6,439 nt of DNA from Ruminococcaceae bacterium UBA6364 (GTDB taxonomy: Bacteria > Bacillota > Clostridia > Oscillospirales > Acutalibacteraceae), in contig DJRI01000092.1 of assembly GCA_002440045.1 (NCBI GenBank), positions 1 through 6,439 of the forward strand, written 5' to 3'. How positions within the stretch are numbered: position 1 is the first letter of the stretch; the number at the start of each line of letters is the position of its first letter. Below are positions 5,362 through 6,439 of the stretch, piece after piece. The notes below the pieces were generated by a model. The model was given only the letters and a program-made list of their open reading frames with translations. It was not told the origin of the DNA and ran no database searches. A program made the translations under genes and the position numbers.

Positions 5362-6439
5362 CAAGAAAGAACCTTTTGAAGCGCAAGAAGAATTCCTACC
5401 TTTGCGCTGTGGAAATTAAGCCCGCCCTGAAGCCACACGGCAAAAGGCTCGCGAAGCGGCGCGTCGGCGGAAAGCTCTATAGAAGAACCGTTTGTAAATG
5501 CGCCTGCCGCCATTATCACCTGACTGTCATAGCCGGGCATATCCCACGGCTCGGGCGTGACATAGCTGTCAACTGCAGAACCGCTTTGAAGTCCTTTGCA
5601 AAAGGCAATCAGCTTTTCAGGCGTTACAAGTTTAATGCTTTGAATAATATCACAGCGCGTTTCATCGGGCTGCGGCGAAACCTCATAGCCCAATTCTTTA
5701 AACAGATTCGCCGCAAAAACGGCTGTTTTAAGCGCTTCGCCCGTTACATGGGGCGCGTTGAAAAGCCCCATAAACATATCGCGCGTATTACCGAGCGTTG
5801 CGCCGACTTCTCTGCCGACTCCGGGCGATGTCATTCTGTATGAGCAAAGCTCGACAAGCTCTTTTTTCCCCGCAATATAGCCGCCGCATTTTGCAATGCC
5901 GCCGCCGGGATTTTTTATAAGAGAGCCTGCAAAAATATCTACGCCCGCTTCCGGCGGGGTCCCCTTTTCGGTAAATTCGCCGTAGCAGTTGTCAAGCATG
6001 GTAATTGCATTTGAATTGCTTTTTACAATATCGCAGATTTTCGTAATGTCCGAGTGATTGAGCGACGGCCTTAAAGAATATCCGCGTGAACGCTGAATAT
6101 AAACCGCCTTGTAAGAGCCGCCTTTAAGCTTTTCTTCAAGTGCGTCACAGTCAACGGTGCCGTCGGGTTTAAGGTCAAGAATCTCAAATTCAATGCCGAA
6201 ATCTTTAAGTGAACCCATATCAGAGCCTGTAATACCGATTACGGGCTGAATTGTGTCATACGGCATACCTGTGGCGCAAAGCACGCGGTCGCCCGGTCTT
6301 AACACGCCGAAAAGCATAACGGTGAGCGTATGCGTGCCGCTTGCAAAGCTGTGCCTTATAAGAGCGTCCTCCGCGCCGAACACATCTGCCGTTACGCTGT
6401 CAAGCACCTCGCGCCCCCTGTCGCCGTAGCCGTAGCCCG
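5352..6439 (-). CDS. methionine gamma-lyase family PLP enzyme ('aluminum resistance protein', YnbB-like), start beyond right edge
   Basis: Partial: 361 codons plus stop lie in the window. The GTG at 6407 looks like a start but the frame stays open to the edge, and the upstream residues GYGYGDRGRE match the conserved motif of this family, so the true start lies to the right, probably some 50-60 codons away given a family length near 420. It is a fold-type I pyridoxal-phosphate protein of the Met_gamma_lyase family. Numbering from the first complete codon (6437): SGTHTL (33-38), LRPGD (46-50), MPYDT (58-62), IQRSRGYSLRPSL (114-126), LDNCYGEF (148-155), SLIKNPGGG with the presumed PLP-binding K175, TSPGVGREVGA (203-213), VDSYVTPEP (289-297), MPGYDSQVIMAAGAF (300-314) and IELSADAPLREP (320-331). 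All look intact. The reaction is poorly established: names such as aluminum resistance or methionine gamma-lyase come from weak links, and a C-S lyase role on sulfur amino acids is only plausible. Its 3' end overlaps the PBP gene tail to tail. Confidence 0.93.
   Translation of the reverse strand, partial: GYGYGDRGREVLDSVTADVFGAEDALIRHSFASGTHTLTVMLFGVLRPGDRVLCATGMPYDTIQPVIGITGSDMGSLKDFGIEFEILDLKPDGTVDCDALEEKLKGGSYKAVYIQRSRGYSLRPSLNHSDITKICDIVKSNSNAITMLDNCYGEFTEKGTPPEAGVDIFAGSLIKNPGGGIAKCGGYIAGKKELVELCSYRMTSPGVGREVGATLGNTRDMFMGLFNAPHVTGEALKTAVFAANLFKELGYEVSPQPDETRCDIIQSIKLVTPEKLIAFCKGLQSGSAVDSYVTPEPWDMPGYDSQVIMAAGAFTNGSSIELSADAPLREPFAVWLQGGLNFHSAKVGILLALQKVLSCQD

Noticed and set aside
5380..5408. 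7-bp inverted repeat AGCGCAA / TTGCGCT just past the PBP stop
   Set aside because: The loop is 15 nt and no T-run follows on the plus strand, so it is a poor terminator for the PBP; it lies in the coding end of the opposing gene.
5376..5843. 155-aa plus-strand open frame rich in Arg, Cys and Lys
   Set aside because: It lies wholly antisense to the lyase-family gene, whose conserved motifs fill the region; composition looks like a frame shadow and there is no ribosome site or family motif.
1..6439. tRNA, rRNA, CRISPR, insertion sequence, toxin-antitoxin, phage or defence genes
   Set aside because: I looked for these and saw no supporting sequence; the window is filled by six conventional genes.

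Overview
The window looks like an ordinary chromosomal stretch of a Clostridia-type Firmicute, probably an uncultured gut Oscillospiraceae/Ruminococcaceae relative. The grounds are moderate G+C (mid-40s percent by eye), a YhaM-type HD exonuclease, a YrvM-like TcdA, a YnbB/'aluminum resistance' PLP protein, and Shine-Dalgarno sites matching the Firmicute consensus AAGGAGGTGA. The assignment is inference from gene families and style; there is no rRNA or marker gene to place it precisely. Coding density is very high: six protein genes, no tRNA/rRNA, no mobile element, no CRISPR, and no gene-free stretch longer than about 100 bases.

Layout. Positions 1-3674 hold a four-gene minus-strand operon read right to left: tcdA (tRNA t6A dehydratase), yhaM (3'-5' exoribonuclease with OB and HD domains), prmA (ribosomal protein L11 methyltransferase), and the first 341 codons of an ABC exporter half-transporter that runs off the left edge. 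The genes are tightly packed: 12 nt between tcdA and yhaM, a TGATG stop/start overlap between yhaM and prmA, and 25 nt between prmA and the ABC gene. A near-consensus sigma-A promoter (TTGACC, 17 bp, TATAAT) lies on the minus strand at 3732-3704 just upstream of tcdA.

An 85-95 bp divergent intergenic region with a 35-bp pure A/T core separates this operon from a plus-strand class B penicillin-binding protein (3760-5361). That protein has all three transpeptidase motifs, with KTA instead of the usual KTG. Its 5' leader can pair with its own Shine-Dalgarno sequence. The PBP gene converges on a minus-strand gene for a PLP-dependent methionine gamma-lyase-family protein that enters from the right edge; the two genes overlap by 10 bp at their 3' ends. 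A perfect 10-bp inverted repeat inside the PBP coding sequence, just past the lyase-family stop codon, is a candidate terminator for the minus-strand transcript.

How the genes work together: three of the four operon genes act on RNA or the translation machinery (tRNA modification, RNA turnover, ribosomal protein methylation), so the operon reads as housekeeping with an exporter attached. The PBP (cell wall synthesis) and the PLP enzyme are independent neighbours. I found no convincing new defence, mobile or biosynthetic system. The observations worth a second look are small-scale: overlapping convergent ends with an embedded hairpin, a possible leader hairpin over the PBP ribosome binding site, and the KTA active-site variant.
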